This document shows, piece after piece, positions 32,020-40,292 of a DNA stretch of 40,292 bases (position 1 is its first letter; each line of letters begins with the position of its first letter). A program made the position numbers and the translations under genes. The notes below the pieces were generated by a model that worked only from the letters and a program-made list of their open reading frames with translations, made no database searches and was not told where the DNA came from. This stretch comes from Cytophagales bacterium (GTDB taxonomy: Bacteria; Bacteroidota; Bacteroidia; Cytophagales; MED-G16), in the NCBI GenBank assembly GCA_029940715.1, contig JAPYTU010000003.1, forward strand, positions 1 to 40,292. The letters run 5' to 3'.

Positions 32020-33441
32020 ATGTATGAATTAATGATTATAGTTTTTGTAATAGGTTATATCTGTATAACCATTGAGCACAAAATAAAAATTGACAAGGCT
32101 GCAATTGCACTTATAACTGGGATTTTATGCTGGACTATTTATGTCACTGGAAAAAATGATATTGTAAGTCTTGAGACCATACAGATATATGCAGAAAAAG
32201 AATTTAAAAATACCTTTCAAGATGAAATAATAGAAACATCTAGTTCAACTGATAAAAACACGTTTGATATTGTTGAACACTACGTAACAGAAGTTCAATT
32301 GTTTGAAATTTTAGGTGAAATATCAAGCATATTATTTTTTTTAATGGGTGCCATGACAATAGTCGAATTAATAGACTTGCATGGAGGATTTCGTGTTGTA
32401 ACATCAATAATTAAAACTACAAGCAAATTTAAATTATTATGGATTTTTGGATTTATTGCATTTTTCTTTTCTGCTATTCTTGATAATCTAACTACATCCA
32501 TAATTATGGTTTCTCTTACAAGAAAATTTATATTAAATAAAAAAGAAAGATGGCTTTTTTTAGGACTTATTATAATTGCAGCTAATGCAGGAGGAGCTTG
32601 GTCGCCAATTGGTGATGTTACAACAACCATGTTATGGATAGGTGAACACGTAACAAGTTCAAAAATTATTGTTGAGCTATTTATCCCAAGTTTAGTTTGT
32701 TTTCTTATACCAGCTACTATTTTATCATTTAATATTAAGGGACATATTAATATACCTGATAAAAAATTTATGATAACCTCGCATCATACCACTGAGTTTG
32801 AAAGAAGACTAGTATTTTTTGCAGGAATTGGAGGATTAATATTTGTTCCTATCTTTAAATCACTTACTCATTTGCCTCCTTTTATGGGCATGATGTTAAG
32901 TCTTGGATTTTTATGGTTACTCACTGATATAATTCATAAAAATGATAGGAAAGAAAATAGAAGATACTTTTCAGTATTTCATGCCTTAGAAAAAATGGAT
33001 GTCCCGACAATATTATTCTTTTTAGGAATTTTGTTAGCAGTTGGGAGCCTACAAAGTGCAGGTCAACTAAATGAAGTTGCAATATTTTTAGATAATAAAA
33101 TAGGGACAAATACTTCTAATGGAGTTTATATTATTGGAGTCATTATTGGATTTTTATCAGCTATAATAGATAATGTTCCGTTGGTTGCCGCTGCAATTGG
33201 AATGTACCCTCTAGAAGCAACTGGATACTTTATGCAAGATGGTACATTCTGGAAATTTTTAGCCTATTGTGCTGGAACTGGTGGAAGTTGTTTAATTATA
33301 GGTTCAGCAGCAGGAGTTGCAATCATGGGACTAGAAAACATTCCTTTTTTTTGGTATGTAAAAAGGATATCACTACTTGCAATTATAGGGTATGTATGTG
33401 GCGCAATAACATACATTATCCAAAATATTTTATTGAGCTAA
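32020..33441 (+). CDS. nhaD: NhaD-type sodium:proton antiporter
   Basis: A 473-residue inner-membrane antiporter of the NhaD/IT superfamily with about 11-13 hydrophobic helices. Signatures are MGAMTIVELIDLHGGF, ILDNLTTSIIMVSL (first hairpin with Asn and Thr), NAGGAWSPIGDVTTTMLWI and IIDNVPLVAAAIGMY (second hairpin). It exports sodium in exchange for protons and is widespread in marine bacteria. A Glu/Asp-rich hydrophilic region lies near residues 50-90. Its stop overlaps the convergent ribH stop by 4 nt. Confidence 0.95.
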   Translation: MYELMIIVFVIGYICITIEHKIKIDKAAIALITGILCWTIYVTGKNDIVSLETIQIYAEKEFKNTFQDEIIETSSSTDKNTFDIVEHYVTEVQLFEILGEISSILFFLMGAMTIVELIDLHGGFRVVTSIIKTTSKFKLLWIFGFIAFFFSAILDNLTTSIIMVSLTRKFILNKKERWLFLGLIIIAANAGGAWSPIGDVTTTMLWIGEHVTSSKIIVELFIPSLVCFLIPATILSFNIKGHINIPDKKFMITSHHTTEFERRLVFFAGIGGLIFVPIFKSLTHLPPFMGMMLSLGFLWLLTDIIHKNDRKENRRYFSVFHALEKMDVPTILFFLGILLAVGSLQSAGQLNEVAIFLDNKIGTNTSNGVYIIGVIIGFLSAIIDNVPLVAAAIGMYPLEATGYFMQDGTFWKFLAYCAGTGGSCLIIGSAAGVAIMGLENIPFFWYVKRISLLAIIGYVCGAITYIIQNILLS

Positions 33442-33923
33442 TTATCTAAATTACTTTGATATTCAATCATTTTCAAAAAAGTATGAGCAGCATCTTCCCC
33501 CTTATTTCCACATTTTCCCCCTGCTCTTTCAACAGCTTGTTTTTTTGAATTAGTTGTTAAAACACCAAAAATTACTGGCAGATTATACTTTAAAGAAACA
33601 TCTAGAAGACCTTTACAGACCGATTGAGAAATATATTTATCATGATTTGTTTCTCCTTGAATTATACATCCAAGAGCTATAACACCATCAATTTTTTTCT
33701 TGTTTAATAAAATGTCAGAAGCCAAAACTAATTCCATGCTTCCAGGAACATAATAATTGTTTATATTATTTTTCTCTAAACCAGCATTAATTAAAAAATT
33801 ATTACATGAGTTTTTAAGTAATAATGTTATATCATTATTCCACTGAGAGATAATTATACCAACTTTAATATCTTTTATCTTATCCAAGACATAATTATGA
33901 GAAAGACTAGTATTAATGCTCAT
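33438..33923 (-). CDS. ribH: 6,7-dimethyl-8-ribityllumazine synthase
   Basis: A 161-residue RibH, the penultimate enzyme of riboflavin synthesis. It has the substrate-binding Trp in ISQWN, VPGSMELVLASD, GCIIQGETNHDKYIS with the catalytic His, FGVLTTNSKKQAVERAGG and GNKGEDAAHTFLKM. It overlaps the TPR gene by 1 nt (TAATG). The ribH-TPR-recF-dciA neighbourhood recurs in Bacteroidota from memory. Confidence 0.96.
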   Translation of the reverse strand: MSINTSLSHNYVLDKIKDIKVGIIISQWNNDITLLLKNSCNNFLINAGLEKNNINNYYVPGSMELVLASDILLNKKKIDGVIALGCIIQGETNHDKYISQSVCKGLLDVSLKYNLPVIFGVLTTNSKKQAVERAGGKCGNKGEDAAHTFLKMIEYQSNLDN

Positions 33924-34627
33924 TATATTTTTCCTTCTAATCTTGCTTTGTTTTTTAATGAAATTTGATATTCTACTGATTCTTTATAATTATCAACAAT
34001 ATCTATATAACAATCCAATGCTAAATTTATATCATTTAATTCTTCATATACAAGAGCTAGTTTCAACAAATAATGAGAAGTAAAAAATTGATTTGGTTGA
34101 TAATTAATAGCTTTTTTAAAATAAATAATTGCATCATCATATTCTCCTAACTCAACATAAGCATCACCAATTAATGAATACGATCTAGCTTGTATTAAAT
34201 AATCGCTAGAACTAAAATCTTTAAAATAACGAATTGCGTTATTATAATCACCCAATTTAAGGTATGAAGAACCAGCATAAAAATTTGCAAGATTAGCTGC
34301 TTCAGAAAGATTAAATTCATCAATTATTTCTAAAAAACCATAATTATTTCCATCACCATTTAATGCTTTAACCAAACTATCAGATTCAAAATAGTAAATA
34401 GCCTGAAACATTTCTTCTTGAGCTATAGAGTTCTGATTTGTTTTAAAATAATTAAAGAAAGAAAATAATAAAAAAGAAACTACAAGAAAACTAAGAATTC
34501 CAAATAAAATATTTTTATTCTTATTAATAAAAACTTCAGATTTACTAAGTGTTTCAGAAATTATTTCTGAATTTTCTATCGAAAATACTTCCTTTTTTTG
34601 ACCTTTATATTTTTTTATTTTAACCAT
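33923..34627 (-). CDS. Membrane-anchored TPR protein (YfgM-like topology)
   Basis: A 234-residue protein with one N-terminal transmembrane helix (about 41-63, NILFGILSFLVVSFLLFSFF) and a periplasmic TPR domain (about 75-220). The repeats ANFYAGSSYLKLGDYNNAIRYFKDF, ARSYSLIGDAYVELGEYDDAIIYFKKAI and LLKLALVYEELNDINLALDCYIDIV are textbook TPRs. Topology resembles YfgM, which cooperates with PpiD at the Sec translocon, and a PpiD-like protein is encoded at 22853-24940. That link is inference. It is 12 bp after pdhA. Confidence 0.88.
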   Translation of the reverse strand: MVKIKKYKGQKKEVFSIENSEIISETLSKSEVFINKNKNILFGILSFLVVSFLLFSFFNYFKTNQNSIAQEEMFQAIYYFESDSLVKALNGDGNNYGFLEIIDEFNLSEAANLANFYAGSSYLKLGDYNNAIRYFKDFSSSDYLIQARSYSLIGDAYVELGEYDDAIIYFKKAINYQPNQFFTSHYLLKLALVYEELNDINLALDCYIDIVDNYKESVEYQISLKNKARLEGKI

Positions 34628-34639
34628 AATAACTTCTTT

Positions 34640-35671
34640 TTATTCTTTAATAAATGGATAATCTTTTTGAACATAAATATCTGAGAAAACTTCTTCTTTA
34701 TTAGGATATGGTGATTTTTCAGCAAAATCTACAGATTTTTTTATTTGTTCTTTTATATTTTTATCCACTAATTCTATCTCGTTAATAGATAATATATTTT
34801 TACTTAATAAAAGATTTTTTATTTGTTCAATAGGATCTTTTTGTTTGTAATTTTCCAATTCTTTTTTTGATCTATATTGTGCTGGATCTGACATAGAATG
34901 TCCTTTATATCGATATGTTCTAAATTCAAGTAATGATGGCCCTTTTCCATTTCTTGCTCTATTAGCAGCTTTAGAAACAGCATGATGAACATTTATAACA
35001 TTCATTGCATCTACAGGTTTTGAAGGAATGTCATAACCTAATCCTAATTTAAATAATTCAGTTACATTAGATGATCTTTTCACAGAAGTTCCCATTGCAT
35101 AACCATTATTCTCTATTATAAAAATAACAGGTAATTTTAAAAACATTGAAATATTTAATGCTTCATGAAAAGCACCTATTCTAACAGCGCCATCTCCTAA
35201 AAAAGTTATACATACATTATCTGTTTTTTTATACTTCTCAGAAAATGCAATACCTGCTCCGATAGGAATTTGATTACCAACTATTCCATGGCCTCCAAAA
35301 AAATTCTTTTTTTTATCAAACATATGCATAGAACCTCCTTTACCTTTAGATATTCCTGTAGACTTACCGAATAATTCCGCCATTATGTAATCAGGGTTTG
35401 TCCCTAAAGCAATTGGATGAGCATGATCTCGATAAGAAGTAATATATTTATCACCTTCTTTCAGTGCTGAAACAGAACCAGCCACACATGCTTCTTGTCC
35501 TATATATAAATGGCAAAATCCTGCAATTTTCTGCTCTCCATATAATCTACCAGCCATCTCCTCAAACCTTCTCATCAAAACCATAGATTTTAACCAATAT
35601 AAGTATGTAGAAGAATCAAATTCTTTAGATTCATTAATGACTTTAACTTTTTTATCTTTTAAGACTGGCAT
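34640..35671 (-). CDS. pdhA: Pyruvate dehydrogenase E1 component, alpha subunit
   Basis: A 343-residue thiamine-diphosphate-dependent E1 alpha. The ThDP motif is GDGAVRIGAFHEALN...NNGYAMGTS, preceded by GFCHLYIGQEA, SYRDHAHPIALG and GGSMHMF; the phosphorylation-loop region YRYKGHSMSDPAQYRSK is present. It decarboxylates pyruvate within the PDH complex. The genes for E1 beta and E2 are not adjacent; instead TPR and ribH follow, so the complex is encoded at split loci. It is divergent from recF. Confidence 0.96.
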   Translation of the reverse strand: MPVLKDKKVKVINESKEFDSSTYLYWLKSMVLMRRFEEMAGRLYGEQKIAGFCHLYIGQEACVAGSVSALKEGDKYITSYRDHAHPIALGTNPDYIMAELFGKSTGISKGKGGSMHMFDKKKNFFGGHGIVGNQIPIGAGIAFSEKYKKTDNVCITFLGDGAVRIGAFHEALNISMFLKLPVIFIIENNGYAMGTSVKRSSNVTELFKLGLGYDIPSKPVDAMNVINVHHAVSKAANRARNGKGPSLLEFRTYRYKGHSMSDPAQYRSKKELENYKQKDPIEQIKNLLLSKNILSINEIELVDKNIKEQIKKSVDFAEKSPYPNKEEVFSDIYVQKDYPFIKE

Positions 35672-35747
35672 AATAAATTAATATAATAAACTTAATTGTT
35701 CAAAAATTTCTTTATTTACAGAAACAATATAACATTTAATTTTTGCA

Positions 35748-35755
35748 CAAATATA
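35748..35755 (-). promoter_or_regulatory. Possible TAnnTTTG element for pdhA
   Basis: The minus strand reads TATATTTG, an exact match, in the 85-bp divergent region and adjacent to the recF start. No TTG at the expected -33 spacing is seen. It lies about 76 nt before the pdhA ATG, which would give a leader of normal length. Confidence 0.25.
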
Positions 35756-35756
35756 T

Positions 35757-36851
35757 ATGCATCTAAACAAAATAAAGATTAATAATTTCAAAAATTATAA
35801 TTCTATAATGATAAATTTTTCTCCAGAAGTAAATTTTATTTTTGGAAAAAATGGAGCTGGAAAAACTAATTTATTAGATGCAATTTATTATTTATCATAT
35901 ACAAAAAGTGCATTAAATACTACCGACTATGAAAACATTAAAAAAGGAAAAAATTTTTTTAAAATAGAAGGATCTTTTAATAAAAGGGAAATAAAATACA
36001 CATGTTTATTAAATGAAAAATATTTGAAAAAAATATTTGAAAATAATACTCCATATAAAAAAATAAAGGATCATATTGGAAAAATTCCATGCGTTTTTAT
36101 CACACCCTATGATATAAACTTAATTAGAGGATATAGTAAACAAAGAAGAAAATTTATTGATATGTTAATATGCCAAATAAATAAAAATTATTTGGATGAC
36201 CTTATAACTTATAACAAACTACTAAAACAAAGAAACACATATCTTAAAAATACATTAACAATTGAATATATTGATATAAATCAATTAAATACATATAACG
36301 AAAGATTATTTATACTAAATAATTCAATTAAAACAATTCGAAAAGAACACATAAATTTAATTACCCATAGATTTAATAAAATTTTCAAAACGCTATCCCA
36401 ATCTAACATTAAGGCTTCAATTGAATACATATCGAATTTTGAAAATAAAAAAGGAATAAAACAGTATGAAAATGATTTTAAAAATGATTTCTATTCTAAT
36501 AAAACATCATTTGGCATACACAATGATGATTATATATTTAAAATGGACAACGAATTAATAAAAAAGTATGGATCACAAGGACAACAAAAATTATTTATTA
36601 TATCATTAAAAATAGCAGAATTTTTTATATTAAAATTTTTTTCTAAAAAAAATCCTATTATACTACTTGACGATGTTTTTGATAAATTAGATGATAAAAG
36701 AATTAATTTGTTACTAAAATATTTTGATAGTAATAAATTTTCACAAATTTTTATCACTGATTCTTTAGAGAGTAGAATTGAAAAAATTAAAAATATAAAC
36801 AAAAAAATTAAAATAATTAACATCAAAAATGGAAAAATAAATGAGCAATAA
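35757..36851 (+). CDS. recF: DNA replication and repair protein RecF
   Basis: A 364-residue SMC-like ATPase that helps load RecA at gaps. Walker A is FGKNGAGKTNLLDAIYYLS near residue 28, the ABC signature is YGSQGQQKL near residue 275, and Walker B is ILLDDVFDKLDDKR near residue 305. LNKIKINNFKNY is the usual opening. It overlaps the DciA-like gene by 11 nt. No dnaA/dnaN is nearby. Confidence 0.95.
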   Translation: MHLNKIKINNFKNYNSIMINFSPEVNFIFGKNGAGKTNLLDAIYYLSYTKSALNTTDYENIKKGKNFFKIEGSFNKREIKYTCLLNEKYLKKIFENNTPYKKIKDHIGKIPCVFITPYDINLIRGYSKQRRKFIDMLICQINKNYLDDLITYNKLLKQRNTYLKNTLTIEYIDINQLNTYNERLFILNNSIKTIRKEHINLITHRFNKIFKTLSQSNIKASIEYISNFENKKGIKQYENDFKNDFYSNKTSFGIHNDDYIFKMDNELIKKYGSQGQQKLFIISLKIAEFFILKFFSKKNPIILLDDVFDKLDDKRINLLLKYFDSNKFSQIFITDSLESRIEKIKNINKKIKIINIKNGKINEQ

Positions 36852-37134
36852 AAGAACATCAAAACCTTTAAAAATTAATGAATTAACTTCTCAACTTTTT
36901 AAACAAACAAGAATTAAAAACAATATTCTGCAAGCGCAAGTACAAAATACATGGGAAAAATTAATGGGAAATAATGTAATTAAAAGAACGAATAAAATTT
37001 TTATAAAAGAAAATAAACTAATTATAAAACTAACATCAGCACCACTTAAAAATGAATTAAACAATTCAAAAAAAAGAATTATTAAACAAATAAATGAAAT
37101 CCATTCTGAAATTCAAGAATTAATATTCATTTGA
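36841..37134 (+). CDS. DUF721/DciA-family protein
   Basis: A 97-residue protein of the DUF721 family, whose DciA members load the replicative helicase in bacteria lacking DnaC/DnaI. The KH-like pattern VQNTWEKLMGNNVIKRTNKIFIKENKLIIKLTSAPLKNEL is clear. It overlaps recF upstream by 11 nt and overlaps the convergent lspA end by 15 nt. Function as helicase loader is by family. Confidence 0.87.
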   Translation: MSNKRTSKPLKINELTSQLFKQTRIKNNILQAQVQNTWEKLMGNNVIKRTNKIFIKENKLIIKLTSAPLKNELNNSKKRIIKQINEIHSEIQELIFI

Positions 37135-37698
37135 ATTAAAAAATGTTTTTTGAAAAATAATTAAAATAAAAACACCTATAAATATCAGAGAATCTGCTAC
37201 ATTAAAAACTGGCCACAAAGAAATAAAAGTATCACCTAAAAATGGTATATAGGATGGCAAATACCCTTCCCAAATATCTATAAAAAACATATCTATAACT
37301 TGTCCATTAAACAATTCGAAAGGAGCATTTTTAGGTGAATTATTCAATAAAATACCATAAAAAACACTATCAATTACATTACCAACAGCTCCAGAAAAAA
37401 TCATCGTAGTTGATAAAATCAAAGTTTTATTAAAATTTTTTACAATAATATATTTTAAATATACCCCAATAACCACGGAAGCAAATAAACGAAATAATGT
37501 TAATATTAATTTAGTGTATTTAAAATCAAAATTAATACCAAATGCCATTCCGGGATTTTCAATATGATGTAGTTTAATAAAATTTCCAATTAAAGATATT
37601 TCACTATAAAGAGGCATATTATAATGAACTAATAACTTAATAAATTGATCAAGAAATATGAAGAAAAATGCTAAATAAAAAAATTGATACTTTTTCAT
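37120..37698 (-). CDS. lspA: Lipoprotein signal peptidase II
   Basis: A 192-residue inner-membrane aspartyl protease that cleaves prolipoproteins. FLDQFIKLLV, NPGMAFGI, GAVGNVIDSVFYG, QVIDMFFIDIW (first catalytic Asp) and FNVADSLIFIGV (second) are present. It is longer than E. coli LspA because of an extra periplasmic loop (about 118-155), as in other Bacteroidota. Its ATG overlaps the ileS stop by 4 nt. It would process the lipoproteins encoded here. Confidence 0.95.
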   Translation of the reverse strand: MKKYQFFYLAFFFIFLDQFIKLLVHYNMPLYSEISLIGNFIKLHHIENPGMAFGINFDFKYTKLILTLFRLFASVVIGVYLKYIIVKNFNKTLILSTTMIFSGAVGNVIDSVFYGILLNNSPKNAPFELFNGQVIDMFFIDIWEGYLPSYIPFLGDTFISLWPVFNVADSLIFIGVFILIIFQKTFFNSNEY

Positions 37699-40292
37699 TT
37701 ATTTTTTTTTAATAAAAAATGAATTGAATTATTTTCAAATTCAAAAATATGTTTGGTAATAAAATTATCTTTAATTGTTATAGTTGTAGCCTGAATTTCA
37801 TTACAAACATAATTGTTAAATGATTTTATAGCTTTTATTATAATTGATTGATTGTCTATTATATCAATAGAAATTTTATCAATAACATTCAACCCTAATT
37901 CTTTTCTTAAATTTTGAATTCTATTAATAAATTCTCGAGAAATTCCTTCTAATTTTAATTCTTCAGAAATATGTAAGTCTAATGCTATAGTAAATAAATC
38001 ATTATTGGCTATTGACCAACCTGAAATATCACCGTACTTTACAACAACCTGATCTAAATCAATCGAATAATTTTTATTATCTATTTTTACTTTAATAAAA
38101 CCCCTTTTTTCTAAATCAATAATGTTCTTATTATTAAATCCTTTAATTAAATGCACTACTTTATTAGTTAAAGAACCATACATTTTTCCTATAATTTTAT
38201 AATTTGGAGATGCCTTTTTAACTAGTATCTCGGAAGAATCATCAATAAATTCTAATTTTTTAATATTGACTTCATTTAAAATAATCCTTGAAACAGATAT
38301 TATATTTTGTTTTTCAGAATCTGATTTAATTGGAATAAGCAATTTCCCTAATGGTTGTCTTACTTTGATTTTTTCCTTTTTTCTAATAGAATGAACAAGT
38401 GAAGAAATATTTTGAGCATATTTCATTTTAATTTCCAAATTTTTGTTAATTAAATTATTATGAACCTGAGGAAAATCTGAAAAATGAACTGATTCTAAAT
38501 CACTATTTTTTGAGAATGCATTCAAATCTCTAAATAAATACTCTGAATAAAATGGAATAAACGGTGAAGATAGTATTGCAATTTTCTCTAAACATTCAAA
38601 TAACGTTTGATATGCCATTTTTTTATCATCTGAATAATCACCTTTCCAAAATCTTTTTCTATTTAACCGTACATACCAATTACTCAAGTCATTTATTAAA
38701 AATGCATTAAGACACCTTGCTGCTTTAGTAGGATCAAAATTCTCAAGATAATTATCAATAGATTTGATTGTTGAATTAAGTTTACTTATTATCCACCTAT
38801 CATCAAATGACCTTTTAGAGTAATCAATAATTTTTTCATCATTTATGAAATGATCTATATTAGCATATAAAGCAAAAAAATTATAAGTATTAGATAAAGT
38901 ACCAAAAAATTTTCTTAATACTTCTTTGATGCCTTTTTCATCAAATTTTAAATTATCCCAAGGATTAGAATTAGATATCATATACCACCTTGTAGCATCT
39001 GGACCATAATTTTTTATAATTTCAAAAGGATCTACAGCATTTCCTAATCTTTTAGACATTTTGTTTCCATCTCTATCCAATACTAATCCATTAGAAATAA
39101 CATTCTCAAAACTTTTTTTACCAAATAACATAATAGAAATAACGTGAAGAGTAAAAAACCAACCACGAGTTTGATCAACACCTTCAGCAATAAATTTTGC
39201 TGGAAACATCTCTTTAAAAAAATTAGAATTTTCAAAAGGGTAATGATATTGAGCAAAAGGAACAGATCCCGAATCATACCAAACATCAATGATATCTAAC
39301 TCTCTATACATTGGATTTCCAGAATTAGATACTAAGACAATATCATCAACATATGGTCTGTGCATATCAAAAGTATCATCCAATAAACTATCCATGAATC
39401 CTTTGTTATAAGATTTATTTACTTCGTTTTTTAATTCTTGAAAACTCCCAATACATATTTCTTCATTTCCATCTTTAGTTCTCCAAATTGGCAAAGGAGT
39501 TCCCCAAAATCTTGATCTACTAAGATTCCAATCAACCAAATTTTCTAACCAATCACCAAATCTTCCAGAACCAGTAGATTTTGGCTGCCAATTAATTTCT
39601 TTATTTTGCTTAATAAATTGTTTTTTTAATTTAGTTGTTTTAATAAACCAAGAATCCATAGGATAATAAAGAATTGGTTTATCAGTTCTCCAACAATGAG
39701 GATATGAGTGTTTGTGTTTTTTTACATCAAATGCTTTATTTTCTATTTTAAGTTTTATTGAAATTTTAGCATCTGTTGATAACTCATCTTTATCAGAATT
39801 TTTATTAAACTCTTTTACATACATACCAGAAAAATCCTTAATTTCTTTTACAAACTTTCCTGATTTATCAACTATAGGAACATCCTCACCCTTATTATTT
39901 TTTACAAATATTCCGGGTAATTTATTTTTTATCGAAATTGTATAATCATCTGAACCAAAAGTTTTTGAAATATGAACAATTCCAGTACCTTCATTTGTTG
40001 AAACAAAATCAGCATCAACCACAGTAAAAGCAGGTTTTTCAGCTTTAACATATGGGAGCAGTTGTTCATAATCCAATCCAATAAAATCAGATCCTTTAAA
40101 GGTTGTTAAAATCTTATATTTTAATTTTTTTTCATCGTAATCATCAATATTATTATGAATCTCATTTTTAGAATCAAAAAAATATGGTAAACAGTCTTGA
40201 GCCAAAATAACTTTTATCTTATTTTTAGTGTACTTATTATATGTTTCTACTAGAGAATACACTATTTTTTTCCCAACAGCAAGACCATTATT
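37695..40292 (-). CDS. ileS: Isoleucyl-tRNA synthetase, 5' end beyond the window
   Basis: The reading frame is open to the window edge: before the GTG at 40262 it continues as NNGLAVGKKI, so the true start lies outside and GTG is internal. About 865 codons are visible of roughly 1,100. Seen are the editing domain (VVDADFVSTNEGTGIVHISKTFG), GVDQTRGWFFTLHVISI, the KMSKS-type motif NKMSKRLGN (about 39050-39067), and the anticodon-binding region (RLNRKRFWKGD). The long C-terminal region without a zinc finger and the KMSKRLGN form suggest the type 2 (eukaryote-like) group, which is less sensitive to mupirocin. It overlaps lspA by 4 nt. The dksA-like gene often between them in this phylum is absent. 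Confidence 0.96.
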   Translation of the reverse strand, partial: NNGLAVGKKIVYSLVETYNKYTKNKIKVILAQDCLPYFFDSKNEIHNNIDDYDEKKLKYKILTTFKGSDFIGLDYEQLLPYVKAEKPAFTVVDADFVSTNEGTGIVHISKTFGSDDYTISIKNKLPGIFVKNNKGEDVPIVDKSGKFVKEIKDFSGMYVKEFNKNSDKDELSTDAKISIKLKIENKAFDVKKHKHSYPHCWRTDKPILYYPMDSWFIKTTKLKKQFIKQNKEINWQPKSTGSGRFGDWLENLVDWNLSRSRFWGTPLPIWRTKDGNEEICIGSFQELKNEVNKSYNKGFMDSLLDDTFDMHRPYVDDIVLVSNSGNPMYRELDIIDVWYDSGSVPFAQYHYPFENSNFFKEMFPAKFIAEGVDQTRGWFFTLHVISIMLFGKKSFENVISNGLVLDRDGNKMSKRLGNAVDPFEIIKNYGPDATRWYMISNSNPWDNLKFDEKGIKEVLRKFFGTLSNTYNFFALYANIDHFINDEKIIDYSKRSFDDRWIISKLNSTIKSIDNYLENFDPTKAARCLNAFLINDLSNWYVRLNRKRFWKGDYSDDKKMAYQTLFECLEKIAILSSPFIPFYSEYLFRDLNAFSKNSDLESVHFSDFPQVHNNLINKNLEIKMKYAQNISSLVHSIRKKEKIKVRQPLGKLLIPIKSDSEKQNIISVSRIILNEVNIKKLEFIDDSSEILVKKASPNYKIIGKMYGSLTNKVVHLIKGFNNKNIIDLEKRGFIKVKIDNKNYSIDLDQVVVKYGDISGWSIANNDLFTIALDLHISEELKLEGISREFINRIQNLRKELGLNVIDKISIDIIDNQSIIIKAIKSFNNYVCNEIQATTITIKDNFITKHIFEFENNSIHFLLKKNK

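Noticed and set aside
40260..40262. GTG as the start codon of ileS
   Set aside because: The frame continues upstream with family-like residues (NNGLAVGKKI) to the window edge, so the gene is simply cut off.
1..40292. CRISPR arrays, rRNA genes, insertion sequences, riboswitches
   Set aside because: No regularly spaced repeats, rRNA signatures, transposase genes or recognisable aptamer cores were seen; this is by eye only.

Overview
The window looks like a piece of a low-GC chromosome from the phylum Bacteroidota, most likely order Flavobacteriales. The evidence is family content and local gene order: DUF4105/Lnb, DUF4783, an RprX/RprY-like two-component pair, CtlX beside a second amidinotransferase-fold hydrolase, ribH-TPR-pdhA next to recF-DciA, a surA/ppiD-corC-lptC-TPR-OMP operon, and A-rich leaders without Shine-Dalgarno sites. 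Packing is extremely tight, with stop/start overlaps and core convergent genes that abut or overlap. That suggests a streamlined, free-living (perhaps marine) lineage; the habitat is inference.

Layout. 1-255: hairpin and a decayed N-terminus of an ABC-F ATPase. 256-2639: divergent DUF3089 lipoprotein hydrolase and PHP phosphoesterase. 2643-8936 (+ strand): DDAH-like hydrolase, a degenerate tyrosine-recombinase gene bracketed by near-identical 24-bp repeats, CtlX, RidA, GltX and a LYS1-type saccharopine dehydrogenase. 8937-14913 (- strand): sensor kinase, response regulator, HisA-like barrel, PurE, GlnS, FolE. 14997-17628: tRNA-Val(GAC) followed by a small accessory island (NTF2-like lipoprotein, a degenerate copy of the tRNA 3' end, a Bax-inhibitor-1-like membrane protein, a PhyH dioxygenase, a Kazal lipoprotein). 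17635-22847: gpmI, DUF4783, YcxB-like, recX, Lnb-like, rsmI, PCD, DUF493. 22853-30865: one envelope-biogenesis operon (OMP, TPR, coiled-coil membrane protein, lptC, an unlisted 49-aa membrane ORF, corC, PpiD-like foldase). 30946-40292: anmK, nhaD, ribH, TPR, pdhA, recF, dciA-like, lspA and a truncated ileS.

The genes are mostly housekeeping: translation (gltX, glnS, ileS, tRNA, rsmI), replication and repair (recF, DciA, recX), cofactors (folE, ribH, PCD), and envelope (lptC, PpiD, Lnb, lspA, anmK). The most unusual parts are the repeat-bounded recombinase-like gene, which keeps its ORF but has lost most catalytic residues and splits an arginine/citrulline-hydrolase cluster; the tRNA-Val island with an att-like remnant and shifted base composition; and the HisA-like protein with Tyr at the usual catalytic Asp position. 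No CRISPR array, rRNA, IS element with terminal inverted repeats, or riboswitch was recognised. No gene-free stretch exceeds 300 bases.
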